Shown: positions 20,102 to 28,569 of the stretch, one piece after another | How positions within the stretch are numbered: position 1 is the stretch's first letter | How the letters are laid out: each line of letters opens with the position of its first letter | NCBI RefSeq assembly: GCF_030341905.1 | Contig: NZ_JATAAF010000001.1 | Coordinates: 186,001-250,000, forward strand | Direction: 5' to 3' | Length of the DNA: 64,000 bases | Origin: Porticoccus sp. W117 | Lineage (GTDB): Bacteria > Pseudomonadota > Gammaproteobacteria > Pseudomonadales > Porticoccaceae | Notes under the pieces: generated by a model | Databases searched by the model: none | What the model was told of the DNA's origin: nothing | The model's input: only the letters and a program-made list of their open reading frames with translations | Translations under genes and position numbers: made by a program

Positions 20102-21808
20102 TCAGTGCACATGAGCCTCACCCGCTCCTTTCGGGTAACGCAGGCTTTCCACCAGTTCGCCAATCTCGTCCGGGGTCTTGGCGGTAAAGCGTTGAACCAC
20201 CAGGGCAACCACAAAGTTCAGCAACATACCCAGGGTGCCAATGCCCTCTGGGGAAATACCAAACCACCAGTGCTCGGCGCTGTTCAGTTCCGGGTGCACA
20301 AACTTGAAGTAGATGATGTAGGCGGCGGTAAAAATAATACCGGTCAACATGCCTGCAATCGCTCCTTCCTTGTTCATGCGTTTGGAGAATATCCCCAGAA
20401 TAATGGCCGGGAAGAAACTGGCCGCCGCCAAACCGAACGCGAACGCCACCACCGATGCCACGTAATCCGGCGGATTAATCCCCAGATAAGAAGCCGCAGC
20501 CAGCGCCACCGCAGCGGCAATACGGGCGTAACCCAACTCCTGGCGATCGCTGATATTGGGCATTAAATTGCGTTTTAACAGGTCGTGGGAAACGGACGTA
20601 GAGATCACCAACAACAACCCTGCCGATGTGGACAACGCCGCAGCAATGCCACCGGCAGCCACCAGCGCTATCACCCAGTTGGGCAGTTGAGCGATTTCCG
20701 GGTTGGCCAGTACCATGATGTCGCGGTCGATTTTCATTTCGTTGCGCTCATCGCCGGAATAGAACATACGCCCATCCTGGTTTTTATCTTCCCACTTGAT
20801 CAATCCGGTTTCCTGCCAATTGGTCACCCATTGAGGAGACTCCTCCTGCAAGGTACCAGCGCCGTCGGTGCCGTTAATGGTTTCGATCATGTTCACCCGT
20901 GCAAAGCTGGCAACGGCCGGTGCAGTGGTGTACAGAATGGCGATAAACAGCAGCGCCCAACCGGCAGAGCGGCGGGCATCGTGAACTTTCGCCACCGTAA
21001 AGAAGCGCACAATCACATGGGGCAAACCGGCGGTGCCGACCATCAGCGCGGCGGTAATAAAGAACACATCAATAGTGCTTTTCTTGCCATCCGTATAAGC
21101 GGTAAAGCCCAACTCTTTCGACAAGCCGTCGAGCTTGTCCAGTAACGACACTCCGGAGCCATCCGCCAACTCGCTACCGAAACCCAACTGTGGCACGGGG
21201 TTGCCCGTCATCAGCAGGGAGATAAAAATCGCCGGTACCATATAGGCAAAAATCAGCACACAGTACTGCGCCACCTGTGTGTAGGTGATGCCCTTCATAC
21301 CGCCGAGTACGGCGTAGAAAAACACGATCACACCACCAATGATCACACCCCAGGTGACTTCCACTTCCAGGAAGCGGGAAAACACCACACCCACGCCGCG
21401 CATTTGCCCGGCAATGTAGGTAAAGCAAATAAAGATGGCACAGATAACCGCTACCGTGCGCGCCAGCTGGGAATAATAGCGGTCGCCAATAAAGTCCGGC
21501 ACGGTAAATTTGCCGAACTTGCGCAGGTAAGGTGCCAGGCACAGTGCAAGCAATACATAGCCGCCGGTCCAGCCCATCAGGTAAACGGAAGCGTCATAAC
21601 CCAGGAAGGAAATAATTCCCGCCAGAGAAATAAATGAAGCCGCCGACATCCAGTCCGCTGCAGTGGCCATACCGTTGGCCACCGCGGGAACGCCGCCACC
21701 AGCCACGTAAAATTCTTTGGTGGAACCGGCGCGAGCGCGAATGGCAATGCCAATGTACAACGCAAACGACAAACCGATCAGCAGATACGTCCAAACTTGA
21801 ATACTCAT
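20102..21808 (-). CDS. Sodium:solute symporter, VC_2705 subfamily
   Basis: This 568-residue SSS-family transporter has about 13 helices. Family features include [43 protein letters not shown] and [23 protein letters not shown]. It differs from acetate permease ActP by a large insertion (about residues 315-365, [27 protein letters not shown]) and by pairing with a DUF4212 small subunit encoded 13 bases upstream; both traits mark the VC_2705 subfamily. A GGGGG stretch lies just before the ATG. The partner regulator system suggests a short-chain carboxylate such as acetate as substrate, but this is inference. Confidence 0.92.
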   Translation of the reverse strand: MSIQVWTYLLIGLSFALYIGIAIRARAGSTKEFYVAGGGVPAVANGMATAADWMSAASFISLAGIISFLGYDASVYLMGWTGGYVLLALCLAPYLRKFGKFTVPDFIGDRYYSQLARTVAVICAIFICFTYIAGQMRGVGVVFSRFLEVEVTWGVIIGGVIVFFYAVLGGMKGITYTQVAQYCVLIFAYMVPAIFISLLMTGNPVPQLGFGSELADGSGVSLLDKLDGLSKELGFTAYTDGKKSTIDVFFITAALMVGTAGLPHVIVRFFTVAKVHDARRSAGWALLFIAILYTTAPAVASFARVNMIETINGTDGAGTLQEESPQWVTNWQETGLIKWEDKNQDGRMFYSGDERNEMKIDRDIMVLANPEIAQLPNWVIALVAAGGIAAALSTSAGLLLVISTSVSHDLLKRNLMPNISDRQELGYARIAAAVALAAASYLGINPPDYVASVVAFAFGLAAASFFPAIILGIFSKRMNKEGAIAGMLTGIIFTAAYIIYFKFVHPELNSAEHWWFGISPEGIGTLGMLLNFVVALVVQRFTAKTPDEIGELVESLRYPKGAGEAHVH

Positions 21809-21821
21809 TGTTGCCCCCTAC

Positions 21822-22094
21822 TTAGTCGTCGTCTTCGTGAAGATCGTATTTGCGATCGAGCTTTTTCATAGCGCGGATGTAGACAAAAATCAGTGCCACA
21901 AATACGTACATGGAACCCTGTTGGGCAAACCAGAAACCGAGCTTGAAGCCCGCCAGGGGAATGGTATTCAAAGCATCCACCAACAGAATGCCGAAGCCGT
22001 AGGAAACCACGAACCACACGGCCAAAAGAATCAGCATCAACCGCAAATTCTCTTTCCAGTAAGCCTTGGATTTTTCACTCGTTACCAAGCTCAT
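21822..22094 (-). CDS. DUF4212 symporter small subunit
   Basis: This 90-residue protein has two membrane helices (about 20-45 and 52-75) and the family start SEKSKAYWKENLRLMLILLAVWF. It ends in an acidic tail, YDLHEDDD. DUF4212 proteins are encoded directly before VC_2705-type symporters and are taken to be their small subunit. A GAGG ribosome-binding site precedes the ATG, and the next gene begins 13 bases later. Confidence 0.93.
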   Translation of the reverse strand: MSLVTSEKSKAYWKENLRLMLILLAVWFVVSYGFGILLVDALNTIPLAGFKLGFWFAQQGSMYVFVALIFVYIRAMKKLDRKYDLHEDDD

Positions 22095-22140
22095 AACTAC
22101 CTCACTATCGTTGCTTTTGTTGTTTCGTAATACTCTACAT

Positions 22141-22164
22141 CGTCATCCCTGCGCGGGAATGACG
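22141..22164. repeat. Short GTCAT...ATGAC hairpin (copy 3)
   Basis: CGTCATCCCTGCGCGGGAATGACG is a compact relative of the longer GTCAT...ATGAC elements, with no interior. It lies six bases past the porin stop codon and may act as a processing site or weak terminator before the DUF4212 gene. Confidence 0.75.
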
Positions 22165-22169
22165 TTCGT

Positions 22170-23492
22170 TTAAAACGCGTACTTACCCATAAATTGTAAG
22201 CGCTTTAAGTCACCACTCTGGCCATTGGCCAACTCTCTCTCTGCATCGATGTACTCAACACCAAACGACAATTTCGGCGTGGGCGAGTAAATCAGATTCA
22301 CGTTGTAGTTGGACACCGATTCGGTATTGGCTAGCGAGGCCCCGGCGGGAATATCGGTATCCGCCATGGCATACATAAAGGTGCTGCGTAGTTTGTCGTT
22401 CCACTTGTGACGATAAGCCACGTAGCCTCCGGTTTGGTCGATGGTAGATATATCGCCACCAGTTTCTGATGCCGCCGCGCGGAATGGTTGCAGCGCCAGG
22501 AAGCGCCCCAGCGGACCATGATTAAACTGGAATTTCAGGTCGTCGCCATTAGCAAACAGGTATTTGCCCGCCAGGCTGAAGCCCACGCCGAAGTCCTCTG
22601 CGGAAGTCACACCATTATCAAAGCCCACTTCGGTGCCCAGCAGCGCCAAACCGTATGTCAGGTTCCCCGCCTTGCCATCATAGCGAACCACCAGGTCTGG
22701 CAGGGTGCTGTCGTCAAAGTTGGCACCAGAAATACCGCCTCCTGCATCCAGAACACTGCTGGAGGGATTTTCCAAAGCCACTTTTACTGCGCCGCCAGCG
22801 GCCAGCTTTTTAGTCCAGCGAATTTGCGACTGGCGGTTGAAAATCACACCGGAGGTAGGGCCAATAAAATCTACCGCTTCAGGTAATGCACCGGGGGTCA
22901 TCAACGTAGACCAGGTTTGCCCCACCAATAACGAAGCGTCTTCGGCGTAATGCCAGTTCAGGTAAGCGTGACGCACACGGGCACCGGCGGAATTGGAAAT
23001 CCGTTCGTTGCCTTCGGCGGTAAGAAAATCCAGCTCAATATGACTATCAATGGCTCCGGCGGCGGTATCGGTGCTGGTTTTAAACCAGAAGCGGGAAGTT
23101 TTGATATGGCTGTCCAAACGGGAAGCGCCATTGCTGCCGCCAACCGGAATCACCGAAGGCACCAGAATTTCATCACCGATGCCGGCATTGGCCCGCTCGC
23201 CGCCGGAATAGTTACTGTACATAAAGTCGGATTTGATAAAGCCCCCGTAATTAAAACTGGTGCCACTTTTGTTTTCGCTTTTTGCCACTGCCGCTTGCAC
23301 AGCCGCAGCCTGTTTTTTCTGTTCTTCGCCCTGTTTCGCCAATGCGGACTTGACCGCGCTCAATTCTTGTTCAAGTAATTTAAGTTTTTCCAACAATTGA
23401 CTGTTATCGTCACCCAGTGCAGTGGCAGAGCACAGTACCATTGGCGCCGCCAGTGCTGAAATTAGTATTTTCTTCTTGTTGTTGGTTTTCAT
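22170..23492 (-). CDS. DcaP-like outer-membrane porin
   Basis: This 440-residue protein has a signal peptide (KKILISALAAPMVLCSATALG) and a coiled coil (about residues 30-70, SQLLEKLKLLEQELSAVKSALAKQ). A beta-barrel of alternating strands follows and ends in a terminal phenylalanine (QFMGKYAF). FNYGGFIKSDFMYSNY and VGQTWSTLMTPGALPEAVDFIGP match the DcaP-like trimeric porin family, which takes up carboxylates in relatives such as Acinetobacter. As first gene before the DUF4212/symporter pair, it plausibly supplies the outer-membrane pore for the same solute. The start has moderate upstream support. Site A (23557-23568) lies 64 bases upstream. Confidence 0.88.
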   Translation of the reverse strand: MKTNNKKKILISALAAPMVLCSATALGDDNSQLLEKLKLLEQELSAVKSALAKQGEEQKKQAAAVQAAVAKSENKSGTSFNYGGFIKSDFMYSNYSGGERANAGIGDEILVPSVIPVGGSNGASRLDSHIKTSRFWFKTSTDTAAGAIDSHIELDFLTAEGNERISNSAGARVRHAYLNWHYAEDASLLVGQTWSTLMTPGALPEAVDFIGPTSGVIFNRQSQIRWTKKLAAGGAVKVALENPSSSVLDAGGGISGANFDDSTLPDLVVRYDGKAGNLTYGLALLGTEVGFDNGVTSAEDFGVGFSLAGKYLFANGDDLKFQFNHGPLGRFLALQPFRAAASETGGDISTIDQTGGYVAYRHKWNDKLRSTFMYAMADTDIPAGASLANTESVSNYNVNLIYSPTPKLSFGVEYIDAERELANGQSGDLKRLQFMGKYAF

Positions 23493-23556
23493 TACTTCCC
23501 CTCGCAGTTCTTTTGAGTGCCGCTATATGTAAGGGAATTGCCTGCCACCAACCATA

Positions 23557-23568
23557 CGACCAAGGTCG
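23557..23568. promoter_or_regulatory. Candidate CrbR-like operator, site A (porin / DUF294 divergent region)
   Basis: CGACCAAGGTCG is a palindrome (CGACC-AA-GGTCG) apart from its two central bases. It differs at one position from the identical sites at 19953-19964 and 26585-26596. It lies between divergent genes, 64 bases from the porin start codon and 110 from the DUF294 gene, and could serve either. Confidence 0.6.
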
Positions 23569-23678
23569 CAAAATAGACTTATAGCTAATGACAAAAAGCG
23601 CTGCTATTAGACGTTTGTGTAATGGCACAAACAGCCCACAGGAGAGACAGTTGTGGTGGGAAAAAGTGAGGAAGCCCA

Positions 23679-25538
23679 ATGACCATCAGCGTAGAAATTC
23701 AGGCAGTACGGGATTTTATTCAAACCTGCCCGCCATTCGATCAATTGCCGGATGACCTGGTGACAATGGCCGCCTGCAATATCCAGATTGATTACTACCG
23801 CAAAGGCAGCGATCTCAACCTCACCGCCCAGGAAACACCCCGCTTGTACATAGTGCGCAGTGGTGCCTTTGAAATTCGCAATGAAAACGATGAACTGCTG
23901 GACCGAGCCGAACCCGGCGGCTACTTTGGCTTTCCTTCCCTGCTGACCGGCCACGCCATCACCAACCACGTTCACGCTCTGGAAGATGGTTTGGTGTACC
24001 TGCTGAATGAAGACATATTCGCCAGACTGCGCGCCAGCAACCGCCCCTTCGACCGCTTTTTTAACCAGGCCCACGCCAAGCGCCTGCGCGGCGCCCTGCG
24101 AGTACGTGACAACAGCTTCCACTTAACCCAGCGATTATCCGAACTGATTGGCCGCGAACCTGTAGTGGCACACCACACCGAAACCGTAGCCCAGGTAGCC
24201 CAACGGATGACAGAACAACGGGTTTCGGCGGTGATGGTGGTGGACGACGACAAACTCTGCGGTCTGGTCACTGACCGCGACCTGCGCGCCAGGGTACTGG
24301 CCGAAAACCGCGATTACAGTACCCAGGTCCACGAGATTATGACCCACAACCTGGCCACCATTAGCGCCGACAGCCTGGTATTCGAAGCCACCTTGTTAAT
24401 GACCGAGAAAGACATTCACCATGTGCCCATTGTGGGCGGTAACGGTAAAAAACCAATCGGCATGATCACCGCCACAGACCTGGTGCGTTCGCAAAAATCC
24501 GACCCGGTGTATTTAATTGGTGAGTTGGGCAAACAAACAGACGCCGAAGGCCTGCAAAAAGTGTCGCGGGACATTCCCGAACTATTGCGCAACCTGATAC
24601 AGGCAGACGCCACCGCCGAACAAATTGGCCGTTTGCTCACTTCCGTCACCGACGCCCTCACCCGCCAGTTAATTACCCAGGCCACGGAAAAATTGGGACC
24701 TGCACCAGTGCCGTTTGTGTGGCTGGCATTTGGTTCCCAGGGGCGCCGTGACCAGACCGCCGTATCCGACCAGGATAATGGCCTGTTAATCAGTAACAAC
24801 CTGAAAAAACAAGATGCCCCTTACTTTCAGCAACTGGCCCGCCACGTCAACGACGGCCTCAACCTGTGCGGCTACAAATACTGTCCCGGCGACATTATGG
24901 CCAGCACCCTGCGCTGGCGGCAGCCACTGGAGCAATGGCACAAAGAGTTTATGCAGTGGATTCACCAACCATCCAGCAAGGCATTAATGCACGCCAGTAT
25001 TTTTTTCGACATGCGCCCGGTGTACGGTGCCGATTATTTATTTGAAGAACTGCAACAGGGCATATTAAACGCAGCTCGCAGCAACAATATTTTTCTGGCC
25101 CAGCTCACCGCCAACGCTTTGCAACTGACTCCGCCTCTGGGGTTTTTCAAAAATTTTGTACTGGAACACAGCGGTGAGCACAAAAACCGCTTTGACGTAA
25201 AACTGCGCGGCATCATGCCGCTTACCGATCTTGCGCGCATCTACGCACTGGCCAGTGGCGATAGCGAAATCAGCACTCGGCAACGGCTGCTCAACGCCGT
25301 GGACAACAACGTGTTGTCGTTAAAAAGCGCCCGCAATTTGCTGGATGCCCAGGAATTTATTTCCCACCTTCGACTGGAACATCAAGGCGAGTTACTGACT
25401 CAGGGAAAAACAGCAGACAACCACATCGACCCCCGTTCTTTATCCAGCCTGGTACGTCACCAGCTGCGTGATGCCTTTGCAATGATTGTGGATGCGCAGT
25501 CGGTAATGCGCAGGGAATTCACCAGTGGATTGATGTAA
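23679..25538 (+). CDS. cNMP-binding / CBS / DUF294 nucleotidyltransferase-like protein
   Basis: This 619-residue signalling protein has three recognisable parts. Residues about 12-130 form a cyclic-nucleotide-binding-type domain (DLNLTAQETPRLYIVRSGAFEIRNENDELLDR). Residues about 155-280 form a CBS pair (TVAQVAQRMTEQRVSAVMVVDDDKLCGLVTDRDLRARV). Residues about 290-610 carry the DUF294 nucleotidyltransferase-like domain with FGSQGRRDQTAVSDQDNGLL and its C-terminal helical region. The gene is commonly found next to acetate-type symporters and an exonuclease gene; its biochemical role is not settled. GAGGAAG precedes the ATG, and the exonuclease gene begins 14 bases after its stop. Confidence 0.92.
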   Translation: MTISVEIQAVRDFIQTCPPFDQLPDDLVTMAACNIQIDYYRKGSDLNLTAQETPRLYIVRSGAFEIRNENDELLDRAEPGGYFGFPSLLTGHAITNHVHALEDGLVYLLNEDIFARLRASNRPFDRFFNQAHAKRLRGALRVRDNSFHLTQRLSELIGREPVVAHHTETVAQVAQRMTEQRVSAVMVVDDDKLCGLVTDRDLRARVLAENRDYSTQVHEIMTHNLATISADSLVFEATLLMTEKDIHHVPIVGGNGKKPIGMITATDLVRSQKSDPVYLIGELGKQTDAEGLQKVSRDIPELLRNLIQADATAEQIGRLLTSVTDALTRQLITQATEKLGPAPVPFVWLAFGSQGRRDQTAVSDQDNGLLISNNLKKQDAPYFQQLARHVNDGLNLCGYKYCPGDIMASTLRWRQPLEQWHKEFMQWIHQPSSKALMHASIFFDMRPVYGADYLFEELQQGILNAARSNNIFLAQLTANALQLTPPLGFFKNFVLEHSGEHKNRFDVKLRGIMPLTDLARIYALASGDSEISTRQRLLNAVDNNVLSLKSARNLLDAQEFISHLRLEHQGELLTQGKTADNHIDPRSLSSLVRHQLRDAFAMIVDAQSVMRREFTSGLM

Positions 25539-25552
25539 GTGAGCGGATATAA

Positions 25553-26242
25553 ATGATACGCCGTTGGTTAAACAATCACCGTCGTCAACAGCTGCTGCAA
25601 CAGTGCAGTGACAACTGCATGCGCAGCTATCTGGCCACTCTGCCACCATCACCAAAGGCAGACTTTCGCGATGCCGAATACCTGGTAGCGGACTTGGAAA
25701 TGACCGGTCTGGATGCGAACAAAGACCACATTTTAAGCATTGGCTTTGTGCCGGTTATTAACGGCAAAATCATCCTCGCTGAAGCAAACCATATTCTGGT
25801 CAACAGCCATCTGGGCGTTGGGCAAAGCGCCACCATCCACGGCATACACGACAGCGAATTGAAAAATGCCCTGCCCATTGCCGACGCCATAAAACACTTG
25901 TTAAACGCTTTGCGCGGGCGGGTACTGGTTTTACACAGTGGCGCCATTGATCTGTCTTTTATCCAGCCAGTGTGCAAGCAGTTGTTTAACGTGCCACTGC
26001 TGGCACAGCTTGTTGACACGTTGGAGATTGAAAAAAAACGCCTGGCCGGTAACGGCCAGATGGAACAACTGCCCCAGGATGGCCTGCGCCTGTTCAATTG
26101 CCGGGAGCGCTACAACCTGCCCAGCTACAACGCCCACAACGCCCTGGCAGATGCCCTGGCTACGGCGGAATTATTTTTGGCGCAAGTGAGTTATATCTGC
26201 GATCAACGCCAATTGCCGTTGAAGTATTTTTTGAAAAAATAA
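25553..26242 (+). CDS. DnaQ-like DEDDh 3'-5' exonuclease
   Basis: This 229-residue protein shows the exonuclease motifs Exo I (VADLEMTGLDANKDHILSIG), Exo II (LHSGAIDLSFI) and Exo III with the histidine (HNALADALATAELF). It resembles PolC/epsilon-like exonucleases but lacks any polymerase or clamp-binding extension. About 40 residues precede the catalytic domain. It forms a tight pair with the DUF294 gene, an association seen in many gammaproteobacteria near carboxylate transport genes. Why a nuclease belongs in this context is unknown. Confidence 0.9.
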   Translation: MIRRWLNNHRRQQLLQQCSDNCMRSYLATLPPSPKADFRDAEYLVADLEMTGLDANKDHILSIGFVPVINGKIILAEANHILVNSHLGVGQSATIHGIHDSELKNALPIADAIKHLLNALRGRVLVLHSGAIDLSFIQPVCKQLFNVPLLAQLVDTLEIEKKRLAGNGQMEQLPQDGLRLFNCRERYNLPSYNAHNALADALATAELFLAQVSYICDQRQLPLKYFLKK

Positions 26243-26281
26243 ATTACTTTTTAACGTGGCAGTCATTTTATATGCGGCGTC

Positions 26282-26386
26282 AGCCCGAGGTACTGAGATT
26301 TCCAGACACGCTGTAAATACATCCCTGTACGCTCCTTGGCCGCTATCCCTGCGGCCAAAGGTCTGAAAACCTCAGCACCTCAGGCT
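26282..26386. repeat. Long hairpin element with conserved core (copy 2, inverted orientation)
   Basis: Arms 26282-26307 and 26361-26386 pair at about 22 of 26 positions. Read on the minus strand the interior shows GGCCGCAGGGATAGCGGCC, then GGAGCGTACAGGGATG and TTTACAGCGTGTC, the core shared with copies 1, 3 and 4. The arm sequences differ from those of the other copies. Confidence 0.8.
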
Positions 26387-26446
26387 GTAGCAGGTTTGTC
26401 AGTCATTCCAACCAAAAATACAAAAAGGCGCGATGTCCGGCATGAA

Positions 26447-26556
26447 GATCAGAAGCTGGAGGGGCTTTTCCAGACTGTATGCGACAGGGACGTCGCATCC
26501 AAGCCTACATGGACGTATTAACGGCGTGTCTGGAAAAGCCCCTCCGGCTTCTGGTC
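26447..26556. repeat. Long hairpin element with conserved core (copy 3)
   Basis: Arms 26447-26475 and 26528-26556 pair at about 27 of 29 positions. The inner stem ATGCGAC...GTCGCAT surrounds AGGGAC, and the core CCTACATGGACGTATTAACG leads to GCGTGTC. Its arms are similar to those of copy 4 (33121-33245), unlike copies 1 and 2. Confidence 0.85.
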
Positions 26557-26584
26557 GCCACCACAGCTCCCTTCAAACAAAACC

Positions 26585-26596
26585 CGACCAATGTCG
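26585..26596 (+). promoter_or_regulatory. Candidate CrbR-like operator, site B (upstream of prpE)
   Basis: CGACCAATGTCG is identical to site C. It ends 65 bases before the prpE ATG. If the GATAAT at 26632-26637 is the -10 box, the site centre would be near -53, a usual place for a LuxR-type activator. The -35 region is poor, which fits activator dependence. Confidence 0.62.
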
Positions 26597-26661
26597 AATT
26601 CTTACCTCCGCAGTTCTCTACTACAGTAATGGATAATTAGAACGGTAATCGAGAGACAACC

Positions 26662-28560
26662 ATGGCCAGCACACAGCCTTACCAACAGCACTATCGCCAA
26701 TTCAGTGACAACCCGGAACAGTTCTGGCGCGAACAGGCGGACTTGATTCAGTGGTATCGCAAGCCGCAAACCATTCTCAGCAAAGACAACAACGACTACT
26801 ACCGCTGGTACAGCGATGGTGAATTGAACACCAGCTACCTGTGCCTGGATTACCACATTGAACAGGGCCGAGGTAAGCAGGCCGCCATAATCTACGACTC
26901 ACCGGTAACCGATAGCCAATACACACTCACCTATGAAGAACTGCGCGATCAGGTGGCAACACTTGCCGGTGGCTTGCGCCAACTGGGAGTGGAAAAAGGC
27001 GACCGGGTGGTAATTTATATGCCCATGGTGCCGGAAGCAGCGGTTGCCATGCTCGCCTGCGCCCGATTGGGGGCTGTGCACTCAGTGGTTTTTGGCGGTT
27101 TTGCGCCCCACGAATTGGCAGTGCGCATCGACGACGCCAAGCCCAAAGTGCTGATCACCGCCTCCTGCGGCATTGAAGTAGACAAAGTCATTGCCTACAA
27201 ACCCATGGTGGATCAAGCCATTGCCGAAGCCGGGCACAAACCGGAACACACCGTGTTGCTGCAACGGCAGCAATGCCAGGCCGAGATGCAAACACCGCGG
27301 GATATAGACTGGCATCAGCTAATGGCCAACGCGCAACCGGCAGACCCGGTAGCGGTTTCAGGCAGCGATCCGCTGTACATTCTCTATACCTCCGGCACCA
27401 CCGGCAAACCCAAAGGAGTGGTACGAGACAACGGCGGCCACGCTGTGGCCATGCGCTACAGTATGAAAACCGTTTACGACGTACAGGCCGGAGATACCTA
27501 CTGGGCCGCTTCCGACGTGGGCTGGGTAGTCGGCCACTCCTACATTGTTTACGCGCCGCTGCTCACTGGCTGCACCACCATTCTTTTTGAAGGCAAACCG
27601 GTACGCACACCAGACGCCGGAGCGTTCTGGCGGGTATGCGCGGAACACAACGTCAAAGTCATGTTTACCGCGCCCACCGCTTTCCGCGCAGTACGCAAGG
27701 AAGACCCACAAGGGCTGTTGCTACAAGGGCAGGATTTAAGCAGCCTGGAGCGCATATACCTGGCTGGGGAACGTCTCGACCCCTCCACTTACAATTGGCT
27801 CAGCAAACATACCGGGCTGCCGATACTCGACCATTGGTGGCAAACAGAAACCGCCTGGGCCATTGCCGGCAACCCCGCCGGGCTGGAACTGCTGGAACCC
27901 AAGGCCGGCTCTGCCACCGTGCCCATGCCCGGCTATCAGGTGCGCATACTCGATGAAATCGGCGAGCCGCTGCCCGCCAACAACCGGGGGCTTATCGCCA
28001 TAGAGCTGCCCCTGCCTCCCGGCACACTGGCTACCATCTGGGGCAATCACCAACGTTTTGAAGCCGGTTACCTGAAGCAATTCCCCGGCTACTACGTCAC
28101 CGGTGACGAAGGCTACAAAGATGACGACGGTTATTTATATGTGATGGGCCGCGCCGACGATGTCATTAACGTGGCCGGCCACCGCCTCTCCACCGGTGAA
28201 ATGGAAGAAATAGTCGGCGCTCACAAAGCGGTGGCCGAATGTGCCGTGATCGGCGTGGCCGATGAACTCAAGGGTCAAATGCCCATGGGGTTAGTGGTGC
28301 TGAAAGATGGCCAGGATATCGACCCCGCGGCCCTGTCGGAACAACTGCGCCAGGACGTGCGCAGCCGAATTGGCGGCATCAGCTGTTACAGAACGACGTT
28401 GGTGGTGGATCGCCTGCCAAAAACCCGCTCCGGTAAAATACTGCGCCGTACCATGCGCCAAATTGCCGATGGCCGGGACTATCAGGTACCCTCAACCATC
28501 GACGATCCAGCCATACTGGACGAAATCAAACAACAACTGGCAGCAGCCAGTGGGGCCTGA
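26662..28560 (+). CDS. prpE: Propionyl-CoA synthetase-like acyl-CoA ligase
   Basis: This 632-residue AMP-forming acyl-CoA synthetase activates a short-chain acid with ATP and CoA in the cytoplasm. The P-loop is YTSGTTGKPKGVVRD (about residues 238-252), SDVGWVVGHSYIVYAPLL is typical, and the catalytic lysine is K592 in PKTRSGKILRR. Several stretches (GHSYIVYAPLL, DDVINVAGHRL, TIDDPA near the C-terminus) agree with propionyl-CoA synthetase PrpE rather than acetyl-CoA synthetase Acs. Substrate breadth in this group includes propionate, acrylate, 3-hydroxypropionate and acetate, so the true substrate is open. K592 may be controlled by acylation, as in relatives. The acuI-like gene starts nine bases downstream. 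Confidence 0.85.
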   Translation: MASTQPYQQHYRQFSDNPEQFWREQADLIQWYRKPQTILSKDNNDYYRWYSDGELNTSYLCLDYHIEQGRGKQAAIIYDSPVTDSQYTLTYEELRDQVATLAGGLRQLGVEKGDRVVIYMPMVPEAAVAMLACARLGAVHSVVFGGFAPHELAVRIDDAKPKVLITASCGIEVDKVIAYKPMVDQAIAEAGHKPEHTVLLQRQQCQAEMQTPRDIDWHQLMANAQPADPVAVSGSDPLYILYTSGTTGKPKGVVRDNGGHAVAMRYSMKTVYDVQAGDTYWAASDVGWVVGHSYIVYAPLLTGCTTILFEGKPVRTPDAGAFWRVCAEHNVKVMFTAPTAFRAVRKEDPQGLLLQGQDLSSLERIYLAGERLDPSTYNWLSKHTGLPILDHWWQTETAWAIAGNPAGLELLEPKAGSATVPMPGYQVRILDEIGEPLPANNRGLIAIELPLPPGTLATIWGNHQRFEAGYLKQFPGYYVTGDEGYKDDDGYLYVMGRADDVINVAGHRLSTGEMEEIVGAHKAVAECAVIGVADELKGQMPMGLVVLKDGQDIDPAALSEQLRQDVRSRIGGISCYRTTLVVDRLPKTRSGKILRRTMRQIADGRDYQVPSTIDDPAILDEIKQQLAAASGA

Positions 28561-28569
28561 CAAACAACG

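Larger units (their letters stand above)
26243..26661. other. Repeat-rich intergenic region upstream of prpE
   Basis: These 419 bases carry two long hairpin elements in opposite orientation (26282-26386 and 26447-26556), then candidate operator site B (26585-26596), a possible -10 box GATAAT (26632-26637) and a GAGAG ribosome-binding site before the prpE ATG. No convincing coding frame was seen. Confidence 0.65.

Noticed and set aside
20102-21808. Naming the symporter ActP
   Set aside because: It belongs to the same superfamily, but the DUF4212 partner and the large insertion fit the VC_2705 subfamily; acetate transport is only inferred.
26662-28560. Calling the ligase acetyl-CoA synthetase (acs) because of the CrbS/R context
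   Set aside because: Diagnostic stretches and the downstream acuI-like gene agree better with the PrpE group.
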